64,000 nt of DNA from Haemophilus aegyptius (GCF_900475885.1 NZ_LS483429.1:930001-994000); one strand, 5' to 3'. Shown: positions 40,891 through 53,017, counted from the first letter of the stretch. Program-made: numbers and translations. Notes: generated by a model from the sequence alone, not told the origin.

Positions 40891-43800
40891 TTATTTTTTT
40901 ACATCAACAAAAGGAATTTCTTCGCCTGTATCATTATTTTTGATAAATACATCTAATTGATTAAAGGCAATATCAATATTATGTTCTGCAAATAATTCAT
41001 TAATACGGCGATTAAGGGCATCTGTAATACTGGTGCGATCCCCAACTTGTTCTACATAAACACGTAACTCGTGATCCAGTGTACTTGCACCAAAAGTTAA
41101 AAAATAAGCAGATGGTTTAGGATCGCGTAAAATAGTCGGCTGTTCATCAGCTGCTTGAAGTAATAATTGGCGCACGAGCGTTAAATCAGAACCATAAGCA
41201 ACACCAACGCTAATCACTAAACGTGTCATAGTGCTAGATAATGCCCAGTTGGTCACTTGACCTGTCACAAAAGATTTATTTGGCACAATCACTTCTTTGC
41301 GATCAAAATCAATCAATGTAATTGCACGGATACGAATTTTCGCTACAGTACCGCTCACTCCATTAATGGTAACCACATCGCCAACTCGGATTGGGCGTTC
41401 AAATAACAAAATGATACCTGACACAAAGTTTGCAAAAATCTCTTGCATACCAAAACCAAGACCAACAGAAAGTGCGGCGAATAACCATTGTAATTTTGAC
41501 CAAGACATCCCTAAGGTTGCAAATGCCCAAGCACCACCAATGGCGATAAAAATATAAGTAAGTAGTGTCGTAATCGTATAAGGCGTACCTTGTGAAAGAT
41601 TCACGCGAGAGAAAATTAATACTTCCAAAATACCTGAAATATTACGAACCAACACATAAGTAATTCCTACGATAACCAAAGCAACAAGAAGATTAAATAA
41701 AGTAATGCTTTCCATTACAGTGCCAGCATCGGTTGTCGTGGTTTGTTGCCAAAGTGTAATTTCACGTAAATAGCTCACTACGGTGACTAAATCTGACCAT
41801 ACATAGTAGAAAATTCCTAATAATGCTGTCCAAATAAAGAGATCTACAAAACGTAATAATTGGTTACGCACATCATTTAACGCCAAACTTTCCTCTGGCT
41901 CTCCCACTGCAACCACATCATCAGAGGACATATTTTCATAATTATTTTCAAGTGCTTTTTGACGACGTTTTTCTGCTAAACGGCGATGTGCTAAACGACG
42001 AGAAGAAACCGTAATACCACGGTAAATCGTATTGCGTACTAACCACCATACACACCAAGCAATATAAGAATGAATAAAATGCTCAATTAAATTTAAAGCG
42101 GTGTAGTAATAGCCTAAAACAATAAGTACGATTAATCCCACAGGAATTAATCTCAAACCAATTTGTACAATTCTTATTAACCAATGATGTTTATTTGTTT
42201 CAGGTTCATAAGAGCGAAGTACTCGATTAAAACGAGGGGCAATAATCGCCGCACAGAAAATTAGAGCCGCAATAGTATTAATTTGACCTAACACATCATT
42301 AGCTAAACCTGCATCAGTGACATTGCTAAACACAGAAGTATTTAAAAGCAATACAACCACAATAATAATGCGCTGGATAACACCACGAAAACGTTGTGCA
42401 TTCTCTTTTGAAGATTCAAAATGATTAACAAAAATACCATTTGGACGGAACAATGAAATCCAAAATGTAAAGAACCACCAATAACCCGCCATACTAAATG
42501 ACCAATGCCAAAATTCTTCTGGATTTTTGAAGAAAAAGAAGCCGATCATTTGGCAAACTGCTAAAAACCAAAGTGTACTAGAAAGCGTTAAAAACGCTGT
42601 TAATAACAGGGCAAGTGGAGTACTCCACTGACTATCTGTATCTAAACGATGTATTTCACGATTAATTTTGTTTAATTGTTGTTTAATACGATTTTTAAAT
42701 TTAAAAATTGCACCGCCTACAATAAATAACCCTAAGAAATACATCAGCAAATAAGGTAAATTGTCATAATTAGTTGGAAAACCTAATTTTTTCAACATAC
42801 CATTAAACTGTTCAATTAAAGCTCTTGGAAGCATTTTTACCCAATCTAAATCAATAGGATTATTACTTTTCACCCAAAAACTTTGCTGCTCTAATTTAGA
42901 TTGAATTTGATCACTGATTTGTGTAATTTGCAGCTGTGTTAATTCCAAAGAAATCGCGAGATTTAATTGATTATTTAAAGATTTAATCAGATCAGATGTC
43001 ATTTTCCGACGCTCAGTTAATAGCGTTTTAACTTGCGTTCTTTCTGCCTCAGTAAATTGTTTTCCATCTTCACTTTCAACTTTATTAATATAGTTATCTA
43101 GATCATAAAGTTCATTGCGTTTTTGAGTAATGTCAAAAATATGTACACGCAAATCGGCAATTTGTTTTGATAAACCTTGAATATTTAAGTTAGTCGGTAA
43201 TTTTTGTTTTTGTTGCTGGATAATACGTGAAAGAACTAACGTGCCTTGTAATGCACTAATTTGTTCATCAATAGTACGTTGAGTTTGAGTGAGGCTATCT
43301 AAAATATTCCGCATTCTTAACTCATCTTGAGTTAATGAATTCGCTTTTTCTGTTTGTTGTAATAAATACTGACCAAGCTGTGCATTGCGATCAAGTTCTT
43401 TTTGAATGTAATCATTTTGCACAGTTTTTTGCTGTTGCTGCTGAGCTTGTTCTACTTGATTTTGTGATTGCTGAAGATTTTTTTGATTAATGACTTCTTG
43501 AATCGCAATAATATTTTGCTGCTGTACTTGCAAACGTAAATTCAATAGGTCATAACGGCTTTGATAGAGTAAAGAAAGCTGATCATTATTTTTTAATAAG
43601 TTTTGATTATAACTATTCTTTAAATCAATCAGTTGTAATTCAATCTGATATTGTTTTCGCAATGTGCTACCAATATTATTATTGGCCAATTGTTGATTGA
43701 TTTGCTGTGTGCGTACAACATTTTCTGTTAATGCCGCTTGTGCTCGTTCAGAAATAGAACTTTGCCCTGCCAATTGTGCATTTGCTGTGCTTAATGCGTT

Positions 43801-44214
43801 TTGCGTATCTTGTAATTGATCATTTAACTTAGTGAGACTATTTTGTAAATAGTCCTGTGATTGTGCATTATCATCAGTACTTGTTACCGTTTCTTGTTGT
43901 TTTTTTAATGCTTGAATTTCTGCATTATTCTTTCTAATTTCACTCTCTGAATGGCTTAATGTTGTTTGCAATGCATCATTGATTTTTTGTTGAGCTTGAA
44001 TTTGCTGCAATAAATCAATTGATGTTTGTAATTCTGCTAACAACCTATTTTTTGCCTCCCCCTCACTCATTTTTTGAGCGTTAGCCAAATCGGCTTTAAG
44101 CGATTGTTCCGTTGGTAATACGTTTGTTGAATTTGCCGCCAATACCCCTTGCGAAACGCTAAGGGTAAACATTGCCGAGGCAAAAAGTGCGGTAAAAAAT
44201 GGAGGTATTTTCAT
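40891..44214 (-). CDS. mscK: Large mechanosensitive channel of the MscK/KefA type
   Basis: A 1107-residue protein. A signal sequence ([26 protein letters not shown]) is followed by a ~450-residue periplasmic part that is very rich in Gln and coiled coil, then about eleven membrane segments (residues ~480-900), and a C-terminal MscS core: [31 protein letters not shown] and [14 protein letters not shown]. It relieves osmotic down-shock; the E. coli relative is K+-regulated and of almost the same length (1120). TAGGAAACTT precedes this ATG at 44212-44214, favouring it over an ATG 15 bases upstream. An intact frame is seen throughout. Confidence 0.92.
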   Translation of the reverse strand: MKIPPFFTALFASAMFTLSVSQGVLAANSTNVLPTEQSLKADLANAQKMSEGEAKNRLLAELQTSIDLLQQIQAQQKINDALQTTLSHSESEIRKNNAEIQALKKQQETVTSTDDNAQSQDYLQNSLTKLNDQLQDTQNALSTANAQLAGQSSISERAQAALTENVVRTQQINQQLANNNIGSTLRKQYQIELQLIDLKNSYNQNLLKNNDQLSLLYQSRYDLLNLRLQVQQQNIIAIQEVINQKNLQQSQNQVEQAQQQQQKTVQNDYIQKELDRNAQLGQYLLQQTEKANSLTQDELRMRNILDSLTQTQRTIDEQISALQGTLVLSRIIQQQKQKLPTNLNIQGLSKQIADLRVHIFDITQKRNELYDLDNYINKVESEDGKQFTEAERTQVKTLLTERRKMTSDLIKSLNNQLNLAISLELTQLQITQISDQIQSKLEQQSFWVKSNNPIDLDWVKMLPRALIEQFNGMLKKLGFPTNYDNLPYLLMYFLGLFIVGGAIFKFKNRIKQQLNKINREIHRLDTDSQWSTPLALLLTAFLTLSSTLWFLAVCQMIGFFFFKNPEEFWHWSFSMAGYWWFFTFWISLFRPNGIFVNHFESSKENAQRFRGVIQRIIIVVVLLLNTSVFSNVTDAGLANDVLGQINTIAALIFCAAIIAPRFNRVLRSYEPETNKHHWLIRIVQIGLRLIPVGLIVLIVLGYYYTALNLIEHFIHSYIAWCVWWLVRNTIYRGITVSSRRLAHRRLAEKRRQKALENNYENMSSDDVVAVGEPEESLALNDVRNQLLRFVDLFIWTALLGIFYYVWSDLVTVVSYLREITLWQQTTTTDAGTVMESITLFNLLVALVIVGITYVLVRNISGILEVLIFSRVNLSQGTPYTITTLLTYIFIAIGGAWAFATLGMSWSKLQWLFAALSVGLGFGMQEIFANFVSGIILLFERPIRVGDVVTINGVSGTVAKIRIRAITLIDFDRKEVIVPNKSFVTGQVTNWALSSTMTRLVISVGVAYGSDLTLVRQLLLQAADEQPTILRDPKPSAYFLTFGASTLDHELRVYVEQVGDRTSITDALNRRINELFAEHNIDIAFNQLDVFIKNNDTGEEIPFVDVKK

Positions 44215-44255
44215 AAGTTTCCTAATCATTATTTTTCCCTAATCTAAATGGTAAA

Positions 44256-45614
44256 TTAATTTATCTCATCTCGCTTTGCCAGCCAATCAGCAAGCTGTTT
44301 ACGTGAGATCTTAATGCCTTTCTCAAGTATCAGTGGCAAAGGATAATATGCAATAGGCTGTTTAAAACGTGCAAGTTTATCTTGTAAAAAAAACATTAAA
44401 TTTTCAACCGCACTTTTGCTAAAGGGTTCATTAAAATCCACTAAAGCGACAGGACGCTGACCAAATTCTTTGTTTTTTTGTGGTAAAACAAACACTTGAT
44501 TAACTGAAGAATGTTGAATAATCACTTGTTCAATTTCTTCTGGCTGAATATTTTCGCCACCTGAAATAAACATATTATCAAGTCGTCCGATAATAACAAG
44601 TTCGCCCTCTTGCCAAATGCCTTTATCTTTTGTCTGAATCCAACCTTGGTTATTTGTTAATGGAACAATTTGTCGATCTTTCCAATAACCCATCGCCAAA
44701 CCTGCACCTTTCAGCCAAATTTCATCATTTACTAAACAATACTCTCTACCTAAGAGCGGTTGCCCTACGCCTTGTTTTCCGTCAGATTTTTTAGCAAAAA
44801 CCGTAGACGCCATTTCCGTCATTCCATAACCAGAATAAGTTTTAATGCCATATTTCACCATTTTTTGTGTAAGTTCTGTCGGAATATGCGCACCGCCCAG
44901 TAAAATATGGCGTGTAGCAAATGAAATGCTCGGATTTTCCTGTAAATAATCTAATAAACGCTGTAATTGCGTTGGCACAAGAGAAACGTGGGTCGTCTTT
45001 AATAATGAAGCATAAAAATCATCTTCTGGGAAATGTAATTGTGCACCGCAATATAACCAACGCCAAACAATACCTTGCCCTGAAACGTGATATAAGGGTA
45101 ATGAAAGTAACCAAGATTGATTACAATCAAACTTCATTAAGTTACATACCCCTTTTGCATTATCCAAATGTGCTTGGACATTATGCACAACTGCTTTTGG
45201 TAAACCTGTCGATCCAGACGTGAGCGTCATCGTCGCAGGACGAAAAAAATCGGCTTTTTGCGTAAAAACACCAATTTCTTGCAAATTCAGTAAATCTTTA
45301 TCATAAAAACAAAAATCAATTTGATAAAACTCACATAATTTTGCAATTTTTTCTTGTGGAAAAGCAGGGTTTATGCCTAAAACTTTTGCACCAAGCTGAA
45401 TTGTCGCCAGATATAAAAATAAAATTTTCTCTGAATTTTTTCCCACAAAAGCAACCGCACTTTCCGCATTTACGCCTTTTTTTTGTAAAAAAGCCACTGT
45501 TTGGTTAATCTTGGTAGTCAATTCTATCCAAGTAAGCATATCGCCCTGCGTAGTACGCAAAGCGATTTTATTTGAGAAATCAGGTTGAATAGCAAAATCT
45601 TGCCAAGGATACAT
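44256..45614 (-). CDS. menE: O-succinylbenzoate-CoA ligase
   Basis: A 452-residue AMP-forming acyl-CoA synthetase for menaquinone synthesis. Motifs: MTLTSGSTGLPKAVVH (P-loop-like, residues ~130-145), YSGYGMTEMAS near 258, GYWKDR and IIGRLDNMFISGGENIQPEEIE near 358, with KISRKQLADW as the C-terminal Lys block. It activates o-succinylbenzoate. The start is two bases after the seqA stop, so the two are cotranscribed. Menaquinone is the anaerobic quinone, in keeping with arcB and pfl nearby. Confidence 0.94.
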   Translation of the reverse strand: MYPWQDFAIQPDFSNKIALRTTQGDMLTWIELTTKINQTVAFLQKKGVNAESAVAFVGKNSEKILFLYLATIQLGAKVLGINPAFPQEKIAKLCEFYQIDFCFYDKDLLNLQEIGVFTQKADFFRPATMTLTSGSTGLPKAVVHNVQAHLDNAKGVCNLMKFDCNQSWLLSLPLYHVSGQGIVWRWLYCGAQLHFPEDDFYASLLKTTHVSLVPTQLQRLLDYLQENPSISFATRHILLGGAHIPTELTQKMVKYGIKTYSGYGMTEMASTVFAKKSDGKQGVGQPLLGREYCLVNDEIWLKGAGLAMGYWKDRQIVPLTNNQGWIQTKDKGIWQEGELVIIGRLDNMFISGGENIQPEEIEQVIIQHSSVNQVFVLPQKNKEFGQRPVALVDFNEPFSKSAVENLMFFLQDKLARFKQPIAYYPLPLILEKGIKISRKQLADWLAKRDEIN

Positions 45615-45616
45615 TA

Positions 45617-46210
45617 TTAATTTACCGTGAAATATGATCGCACTTCATCAATCAATGTTTCAGGTAATTCCATAGATTGCATTGCTCCTTCTAGCATTAA
45701 CATTTTTCGTCCACTATTTGTATTGGTAATAACCCAATAAGGCGTATCTGGAATTTGTTTTGGTTTAGTATGGTTACCCGCCATTAATAATGTCGCTTCA
45801 TCGCGTGCAAAGTAAACTCGAGTACGTCCTTGTAAAGATTCTGTGGCTTGCGCAAAACTTTCAGGATTTGTACGATAAAGCACACGTAAAATCGCTAAGA
45901 AACGTACAACAGCCTTACTTTCTTCTTGAAATTCAGTTGAATTTAATAAAGTTTGGACTTTTTCTACAATCTGATTAATTGCGGTTATTGATTGCTTTTT
46001 TGTTGTTTTGATATTTACTTCTTTCACATTGATAGCCTGTTTTGGCTTTTGATCTGTTTCTGCTGAAGTAATAATTAAATCATTAACAATTGAAGTATGC
46101 ACAGGTAAACTAAGCAAACGGCGTAAAATATCCGAAGCACTTTCTCCAATAGAGCGGGTTTGGCTCGCAATATATTGGTATAATTCTTCGTCTACTTCAA
46201 TGATCTTCAT
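45617..46210 (-). CDS. seqA: Negative modulator of replication initiation SeqA
   Basis: A 197-residue protein that binds hemimethylated GATC pairs, sequestering the origin and new forks. N-terminal oligomerisation domain MKIIEVDEELYQYIASQTRS, IGESASDILRRLL; C-terminal GATC-binding domain with LAILRVLYRTNPESFAQA and GRTRVYFARDE, and TPYWVITNTNSGRK. The ATG at 46208-46210 gives the family N-terminus; an upstream in-frame ATG would add 11 unlikely residues. Dam, which makes its target, is encoded 17 kb away. It diverges from ybfF, as in E. coli. Confidence 0.96.
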   Translation of the reverse strand: MKIIEVDEELYQYIASQTRSIGESASDILRRLLSLPVHTSIVNDLIITSAETDQKPKQAINVKEVNIKTTKKQSITAINQIVEKVQTLLNSTEFQEESKAVVRFLAILRVLYRTNPESFAQATESLQGRTRVYFARDEATLLMAGNHTKPKQIPDTPYWVITNTNSGRKMLMLEGAMQSMELPETLIDEVRSYFTVN

Positions 46211-46280
46211 TTTTATCTCTCTGTTTGCTAAAATTTTTTTCAATTATAACGACTTCTTTACAAATTCTCACGTAAAAATT

Positions 46281-47063
46281 ATGGCAAAATCATTACTCAA
46301 TTATCAATTTCATCAAGTAAAACAAACGATTAATACACCTGTTTTAATTTTTATTCACGGTTTATTCGGCGATATGGATAATCTCGGCGTTATCGCGAGA
46401 GCTTTTAGTGAATATTACAGTATTTTACGTATTGATTTACGCAATCACGGCCATAGTTTTCATTCGGAAAAAATGAATTATCAACTGATGGCTGAAGATG
46501 TTATCGCGGTAATCCGCCACTTAAATTTATCCAAAGTGATATTAATTGGTCATTCTATGGGGGGAAAAACCGCCATGAAAATCACCGCACTTTGCCCAGA
46601 ATTAGTCGAAAAATTAATCGTAATTGATATATCCCCTATGCCTTATGAAGGATTTGGTCATAAAGATGTTTTTAATGGCCTATTTGCGGTAAAAAATGCA
46701 AAGCCTGAAAATCGTCAGCAAGCCAAACCGATTTTAAAACAAGAAATTAATGATGAAAACGTTGTACAATTTATGTTGAAATCTTTTGATGTTAATTCAG
46801 CTGATTGTTTTCGTTTTAATCTTACTGCACTTTTTAACAATTATGCCAATATTATGGATTGGGAAAAAGTACGTGTATTTACGCCAACTCTTTTTATTAA
46901 GGGTGGAGATTCCTCTTATATAAAAATAGAAAATAGCGAAAAAATTCTAGAACAATTTCCTAATGCAACTGCCTTTACGATTAATGGCAGTGGACACTGG
47001 GTTCACGCCGAAAAACCTGATTTTGTTATTCGTGCAATTAAACGATTTCTAAATAAGAATTAA
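46281..47063 (+). CDS. ybfF: Alpha/beta-hydrolase esterase YbfF
   Basis: A 260-residue alpha/beta hydrolase beginning MAKSLLNYQFHQVKQTINTP. Motifs: FIHGLFGDMDNLG (oxyanion region), DLRNHGHS, nucleophile elbow LIGHSMGGKTAM (Ser near residue 95), and late GSGHWVHAEKP with the catalytic His. E. coli YbfF is a thioesterase with acyl-CoA activity; the in vivo substrate is unclear. The upstream open part (46200-46280) lacks a better start and would overlap the divergent seqA start. No clear Shine-Dalgarno motif is seen before 46281. Confidence 0.9.
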   Translation: MAKSLLNYQFHQVKQTINTPVLIFIHGLFGDMDNLGVIARAFSEYYSILRIDLRNHGHSFHSEKMNYQLMAEDVIAVIRHLNLSKVILIGHSMGGKTAMKITALCPELVEKLIVIDISPMPYEGFGHKDVFNGLFAVKNAKPENRQQAKPILKQEINDENVVQFMLKSFDVNSADCFRFNLTALFNNYANIMDWEKVRVFTPTLFIKGGDSSYIKIENSEKILEQFPNATAFTINGSGHWVHAEKPDFVIRAIKRFLNKN

Positions 47064-47159
47064 GTAGTTTAAGTGAGAATGCTTTTATGATATAGTTCGC
47101 CAAATTTGGATAAGCCTTATAATCAATAGATTAAATTTAATATAAAAAAGGAAATAAAA

Positions 47160-47684
47160 ATGGCAATAGTTGGTCTTTTTTATGGTAGTGATACTGGAAA
47201 TACTGAAAACATCGCAAAACAAATCCAAAAACAATTAGGTAGTGATTTAATTGATATTCGTGATATTGCCAAAAGTAGCAAAGAAGATATTGAAGCATAC
47301 GATTTCTTGCTTTTCGGTATCCCAACTTGGTATTACGGCGAAGCACAAGCAGACTGGGATGACTTTTTCCCAACACTCGAAGAAATTGATTTTACAGATA
47401 AACTTGTAGGTATTTTCGGTTGTGGCGATCAAGAAGATTATGCAGATTATTTCTGTGATGCTATCGGAACTGTGCGCGATATTATAGAGCCACACGGTGC
47501 AATTGTGGTAGGAAATTGGCCAACAGAAGGCTATAATTTTGAAGCTTCGAAAGCCTTATTGGAAGATGGCACGTTCATCGGATTATGTATTGATGAAGAT
47601 CGCCAACCAGAGCTTACCGCAGAGCGTGTAGAAAAATGGTGTAAACAAATTTATGATGAAATGTGCTTAGCTGAATTGGCTTAG
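47160..47684 (+). CDS. fldA: Flavodoxin
   Basis: A 174-residue FMN electron carrier. FMN phosphate loop LFYGSDTGNTENIAKQI (residues ~6-22), isoalloxazine-binding PTWYYGEAQADWDDFF near 58 and GCGDQEDYADYFCDA near 95 are all conserved. It delivers electrons to the pyruvate formate-lyase activase encoded at 59.6 kb, among others. AAAGGAAATAAAA precedes the ATG. The fur gene follows 28 bases later, the same fldA-fur pair as in E. coli. Confidence 0.97.
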   Translation: MAIVGLFYGSDTGNTENIAKQIQKQLGSDLIDIRDIAKSSKEDIEAYDFLLFGIPTWYYGEAQADWDDFFPTLEEIDFTDKLVGIFGCGDQEDYADYFCDAIGTVRDIIEPHGAIVVGNWPTEGYNFEASKALLEDGTFIGLCIDEDRQPELTAERVEKWCKQIYDEMCLAELA

Positions 47685-47712
47685 TATTTTGTGCATAATA
47701 GGAAGAAAAATT

Positions 47713-48153
47713 ATGTCTGAAGAAAATATTAAATTACTCAAAAAAGTGGGATTAAAAATTACAGAGCCTCGCTTAACTATTCTCGCTTTAATGCAAAATC
47801 ATAAAAATGAACATTTTTCTGCAGAAGATGTTTATAAAATTTTGCTGGAACAAGGTAGTGAAATTGGATTAGCCACAGTTTATCGTGTGCTTAATCAATT
47901 TGATGAAGCACATATTGTAATCCGTCATAATTTTGAGGGAAATAAATCCGTTTTTGAGCTTGCCCCAACAGAACATCACGATCATATTATTTGTGAAGAT
48001 TGCGGTAAAGTATTTGAATTTACGGATAATATTATTGAACAACGTCAGCGTGAAATCAGTGAAAAATACGGCATAAAATTAAAAACGCATAACGTGTATC
48101 TTTACGGTAAATGCAGTGATATTAATCATTGTGACGAAAACAATTCAAAATAA
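47713..48153 (+). CDS. fur: Ferric uptake regulator Fur
   Basis: A 146-residue metal-dependent repressor. N-terminal winged helix MSEENIKLLKKVGLKITEPR; VYRVLNQF; metal site ELAPTEHHDHIICEDCGKVFEF with the HHDH and CxxC motifs (near residues 86-97). It represses iron acquisition genes when Fe2+ is plentiful. AGGAAG precedes ATG 47713; the eight upstream codons are not part of the family. Possible cotranscription with fldA. A hairpin terminator lies just after the stop. Confidence 0.97.
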   Translation: MSEENIKLLKKVGLKITEPRLTILALMQNHKNEHFSAEDVYKILLEQGSEIGLATVYRVLNQFDEAHIVIRHNFEGNKSVFELAPTEHHDHIICEDCGKVFEFTDNIIEQRQREISEKYGIKLKTHNVYLYGKCSDINHCDENNSK

Positions 48154-48162
48154 ATAATATCT

Positions 48163-48186
48163 AAGGCGACAAAATGTCGCCTTTCT
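48163..48186 (+). terminator. fur terminator
   Basis: Perfect stem AAGGCGAC (48163-48170) / GTCGCCTT (48176-48183) with 5-base loop and trailing TCTTAT, 9 bases after fur. Confidence 0.85.
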
Positions 48187-48210
48187 TATATTCAAATTTC
48201 ATCCTAAAAA

Positions 48211-48242
48211 ATAACCGCACTTTATTACAGTGCGGTTATTTA
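48211..48242. terminator. Inverted uptake-sequence pair acting as terminator (fur/gdhA)
   Basis: ATAACCGCAC (48211-48220) / GTGCGGTTAT (48230-48239), two DNA uptake cores in opposite orientation forming a hairpin followed by TTAG. Inverted uptake pairs between convergent genes commonly serve as terminators in Haemophilus. gdhA arrives from the right. Confidence 0.85.
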
Positions 48243-48260
48243 GTTTAACTTTTTTATTTG

Positions 48261-49694
<1,434 letters not shown>

Positions 49695-49970
49695 CTAATT
49701 TAATCTTGCAACCATTTTATAAAGGAAATTTAAAGAAAAGGAAAAAGTAAAGAAATTATCTAAAAAAATATCGTATTTATTAGATAAAAAATAAAAAAAC
49801 GACAGAAAACCATCAGGTAATCATATTTTCAATAAAAATATAGAGCAGATTACAAATCATATTTCTAGTAAATCACTACGAAAATATGTTTTATGAAAAA
49901 ACAAAATTAGGGTTATATCAATATAATAAAAACGGGGGCAAAGCTCCCATACGATTAACAATTCAGTTCA

Positions 49971-50741
49971 TCATTGTGTTTTTTCTGATTCATCATTATT
50001 TTTAACCGCACTTTCGTCGTCTTTTGGTTGATAAAATCGAGCGACCAATAGACCGAGCTCAAACAGCAAGCACATCGGTATGGCAAGCAAAGTTTGTGAA
50101 AAAACATCAGGAGGCGTTAAAAGCATTCCAATAAAAAATGCCGCAACAATAATATAAGGGCGTTTTTCGGAAAGAGCCTTTACAGTGGTAATACCAGTCC
50201 AGCAAAGTAGAATAATCGCAATTGGCACTTCAAAACAAACGCCAAAAGCTAAAAATAACGCTAAAGCAAAATCTAAATAACTACTAATATCTGTTGCGAT
50301 GGTAACGCCTTCTGGGGCTGTTTGTGTAAAGAAGCTGAATACAAGAGGAAAGACGACATAGTAAGCAAAAGCAACACCGCAATAAAATAAAATCGTACTG
50401 GAAAATAACAACGGATAAATCATCCGTTTTTCGTGCTGATATAAAGCAGGTGCAATAAAAGCCCAAATTTGATAAAGCAAATAAGGGACAGAAATAAAAA
50501 TTGCAACAATCGCAGTTAATTTAATTGGCGTAAAGAAAGGCGTTTGAATATTGGTTGCAATCATTGTTGCGCCTTTTGGCATAACAGCCGTTAAAGGTGC
50601 AGCAACAAAATGATAAATATCATTGGAAAAATACACCAAAGCAACAAAAACCAACACTACACAAATCACACAGCGTAATAAACGGTTTCTTAGTTCAACA
50701 AGGTGCGTAATTAAAGGTTGAGATTCATCCACATTACTCAT
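49971..50741 (-). CDS. tatC: Twin-arginine translocase subunit TatC
   Basis: A 256-residue inner-membrane protein with six helices that binds twin-arginine signals. N-terminal [20 protein letters not shown], with the conserved HLxELRxRL; then a periplasmic loop around [23 protein letters not shown](I)WAFIAPALY, and the FGVCFEVPI helix. It starts 9 bases after the tatB stop and ends the tatABC operon. It exports folded cofactor proteins such as molybdoenzymes. Confidence 0.97.
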   Translation of the reverse strand: MSNVDESQPLITHLVELRNRLLRCVICVVLVFVALVYFSNDIYHFVAAPLTAVMPKGATMIATNIQTPFFTPIKLTAIVAIFISVPYLLYQIWAFIAPALYQHEKRMIYPLLFSSTILFYCGVAFAYYVVFPLVFSFFTQTAPEGVTIATDISSYLDFALALFLAFGVCFEVPIAIILLCWTGITTVKALSEKRPYIIVAAFFIGMLLTPPDVFSQTLLAIPMCLLFELGLLVARFYQPKDDESAVKNNDESEKTQ

Positions 50742-50750
50742 AAAAACTCG

Positions 50751-51311
50751 CTATGATTTAGTTTTTGAAGATTGAGATTTTGACGCTGGAGCGATTTCAA
50801 TATCATCAGGAGGATAATAGCTAGATAAATGTGTGTTCAGTTCTACTTTCTCGTGAGTTTCAAGTGCGGGCAAATCTGTAGGTGTTTTTTCTGCTTCAGA
50901 TAAAGTTTCTGCGGCCTCCTCAACTGAGATTGCATTTTGAGGTTTTTCTGCATTTTCAGCCGCACTTTTGATTTCTTTGATTTGATCTTCCACCGTTGTA
51001 CCAGCTTGAGCTGCTTTATCTTCTAGCTCCGCTTTCATCTTATCTGCTTGAGCTTTTAATTCTTCCACCGTTTTACTCAATTCTGGTGAAAGAGCTTGCA
51101 AGTTAAGGGATTCCGCTTTTTTAATACTATCTTGTAATTCTTGCAATTTTAGCTCTTGTTTCAACTCATTTTGAACGTTAGCAGCTAAACCACGAATTGT
51201 TTTTACCCAATCCATTACAGTGCGAATTGCTATAGGCAAACGTTTCGGGCCTAATACAACCAATCCCAAAACCATTAGTAAAATAAGTTCTGAAAAACCA
51301 ATATCAAACAC
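50751..51311 (-). CDS. tatB: Twin-arginine translocase subunit TatB
   Basis: A 186-residue protein with one N-terminal membrane helix: [20 protein letters not shown], then GPKRLP, the conserved GPxRLP hinge. An amphipathic helix and a long charged, Ala- and Glu-rich tail follow. TatB forms the receptor complex with TatC. It begins 3 bases after tatA. The C-terminal tail is less conserved and slightly longer than E. coli TatB (171 residues). Confidence 0.95.
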   Translation of the reverse strand: MFDIGFSELILLMVLGLVVLGPKRLPIAIRTVMDWVKTIRGLAANVQNELKQELKLQELQDSIKKAESLNLQALSPELSKTVEELKAQADKMKAELEDKAAQAGTTVEDQIKEIKSAAENAEKPQNAISVEEAAETLSEAEKTPTDLPALETHEKVELNTHLSSYYPPDDIEIAPASKSQSSKTKS

Positions 51312-51314
51312 GGA

Positions 51315-51542
51315 TTAAGCCTGTTCTTTCTCTTTTATATTTTCTTTTTTTGCAGACGCTGTTTCATTATCTATAGACTTAAATTCCGCATCTTTTACTT
51401 TTTCATCTTCTTTCATCGCCTTTTTGAAACCTTTCACTGCTGCGCCAAGATCTGAGCCAGCATTTCTTAATTTTTTCGTGCCAAAAATCAACAAAATAAC
51501 GACTAATAAAATAATCAGTTGAGCGGGGGATAAACCAAACAT
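51315..51542 (-). CDS. tatA: Twin-arginine translocase subunit TatA
   Basis: A 75-residue pore-forming subunit: [20 protein letters not shown], then [20 protein letters not shown] with the hinge FGTKKL, and a charged tail. CGGAGTTTATT precedes ATG 51540-51542, and the family start matches; the frame is open 20 codons further upstream but those residues are not TatA. First gene of tatABC. Confidence 0.95.
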   Translation of the reverse strand: MFGLSPAQLIILLVVILLIFGTKKLRNAGSDLGAAVKGFKKAMKEDEKVKDAEFKSIDNETASAKKENIKEKEQA

Positions 51543-51759
51543 AATAAACTCCGTTCTGTAAAAAAGAAAAAATTTGGCTCGGAATATACTCTTTTTAGCC
51601 ATTTAGAACAATAGCTATCGGAGATTATTTTTATGTTATCCTGATCTTGATCACGAAACCTGATTTTTAACTTATTTATGTAATAAAAAAGTTAAAATTG
51701 ATCTATCTCTAAAAATTGTATTTTTCTTCTAATTCTGTGATGTGAGCACTTTTATCCTT

Positions 51760-52167
51760 TTAGCTCGTTTCAGGAATTTGCGGTAAATTCACAGCTTTTA
51801 CCGAGCCTAGTGCTTTCGCTTTTTGGTAAAACGCTAATTTGTATTCAAGCAAATCTAAATAACGTTTTAATTCGGCAATTTGACACTTTACATTTTTTGT
51901 TTGATTTTCAAATAAGGAAAGGCGTTCTTCAATAGTATCGTCGCCAATGATGGTACATTCCGCAAAGCGTTTGATGTCTTTTAAGCTCATTCCTGTATTT
52001 TTCAAGCATTGTAATAAACTCAACCATTGCAAATCCTTGTCGGTAAAACGGCGATTACCGTATTCATCACGTCCGACATTAGGTAACAAGCCTTCTTTGT
52101 CATAAAAGCGTAAGGTGTAGGCGGGAATGCTTATTTTTTCAGCAGCTTTAGCGGTGGTGTAAGTCAC
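51760..52167 (-). CDS. nmlR: MerR-family regulator NmlR/AdhR
   Basis: A 135-residue MerR-type regulator. N-terminal winged helix TTAKAAEKISIPAYTLRFYD, KEGLLPNVGRDEYGNRRFTDKD; a coiled coil, then a short C-terminal effector part. It has only one cysteine-bearing region (LQCLKN, FAECTI), consistent with NmlR, which senses nitrosative and carbonyl stress via a conserved Cys. It is divergent from the adhC-estD locus and its operator lies between (52205-52235). Its known target genes here are destroyed (52290-53017), so the regulator may have lost its main job in this strain. Confidence 0.9.
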   Translation of the reverse strand: MTYTTAKAAEKISIPAYTLRFYDKEGLLPNVGRDEYGNRRFTDKDLQWLSLLQCLKNTGMSLKDIKRFAECTIIGDDTIEERLSLFENQTKNVKCQIAELKRYLDLLEYKLAFYQKAKALGSVKAVNLPQIPETS

Positions 52168-52204
52168 TTTTTATTCCCTTTAAACAAAAATGATAAAAAA
52201 ACAC

Positions 52205-52235
52205 TTGCTTTAGAGTGAACTCTAAAGTGTACACT
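52205..52235 (+). promoter_or_regulatory. MerR-type operator-promoter for adhC (19-base spacer)
   Basis: -35 TTGCTT (52205-52210) and -10 TACACT (52230-52235) are 19 bases apart, the over-long spacing MerR activators correct. Within it is a perfect dyad CTTTAGAGT-GA-ACTCTAAAG (52208-52227). It is intact although the target genes are not. Confidence 0.9.
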
Positions 52236-52289
52236 GATGCTATCTTGCTTAGGCAAGGCAAATTTGTCAATGAATTAAGAGGAAAAGCA

Positions 52290-53017
52290 ATGGAAATTAA
52301 ACAAATCAACTCAACCATCAAATCTCGTGCTGCGGTAGCATTCGCCCCAAATCAACCCTTACAAATTGTAGAAATCAGGCTTTCAGCGTTATGCGGCAGA
52401 ACATCAAGTGATTGTGGTTGCGCCTGATACTAGCCCTCGTGGAGAGCAAGTGCCGAACGATGCGGCTTACGATTTAGGGCAGGGAGCGGGCTTTTATCTT
52501 AATGCGACCGAGCAGCCTTGGGCGATGAATTATCAAATGTATGATTATATCTTGAATGAATTGCCTGATTTGATTGAAGCAAATTTCCCTACCAACGGCA
52601 AACGTTCCATTATGGGACATTCAATGGGCGGACACGGTGCATTGGTATTGGCACTGCGAAACCAAGAACGTTATCAAAGTGTTTCTGCTTTTTCGCCCAT
52701 TTTGTCGCCAAGCCTTGTGCCTTGGGGAGAAAAAGCCTTTTCTGCCTATTTAGGGGAAGATCGTGAAAAATGGCAGCAATATGATGTCAGCTCGCTCATT
52801 CAACAAGGCTATAAAGTGCAATGTATACGCATTGATCAGGGCTTGGAAGATGAGTTTTTTGCCTACACAATTGCGTACCGAAGATTTTATCGAAACCTGT
52901 AGCGTGTCAAATCAGCCGGTCGATGTGCGCTTCCATAAAGGCTATGATCACAGCTATTACTTCATCGCCAGTTTTATTGGCGAGCATATTGCCTATCATG
53001 CGGCATTTTTGAAGTAA
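52290..53017 (+). pseudogene. adhC-estD deletion scar: adhC 5' end joined to estD, with a frameshift
   Basis: ATG 52290 (after AGAGGAAAAG) opens like class III alcohol dehydrogenase AdhC: MEIKQINSTIKSRAAVAFAP, NQPLQIVEI. Then, at about 52371-52376 (GAAATC), the DNA changes to the middle of S-formylglutathione hydrolase EstD in another frame (GFQRYAAEHQVIVVAPDTSP, GHSMGGHGALVLALRN). The adhC frame stops at 52428. EstD is further broken by a six-T run (52855-52860): with five T it would continue DEFLPTQLRTEDFIETC to YDHSYYFIASFIGEHIAYHA. More than 1 kb of both genes is missing. Glutathione-dependent formaldehyde and GSNO breakdown is thus lost from this locus. Confidence 0.9.

Noticed and set aside
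45790-45978. Antisense open frames in seqA, menE, pflB and others
   Set aside because: They are shadows of strong genes on the opposite strand with no independent support.
52215-52427. A 70-codon frame named as a gene
   Set aside because: It is the adhC start joined to out-of-frame estD sequence; treated as part of the deletion scar.
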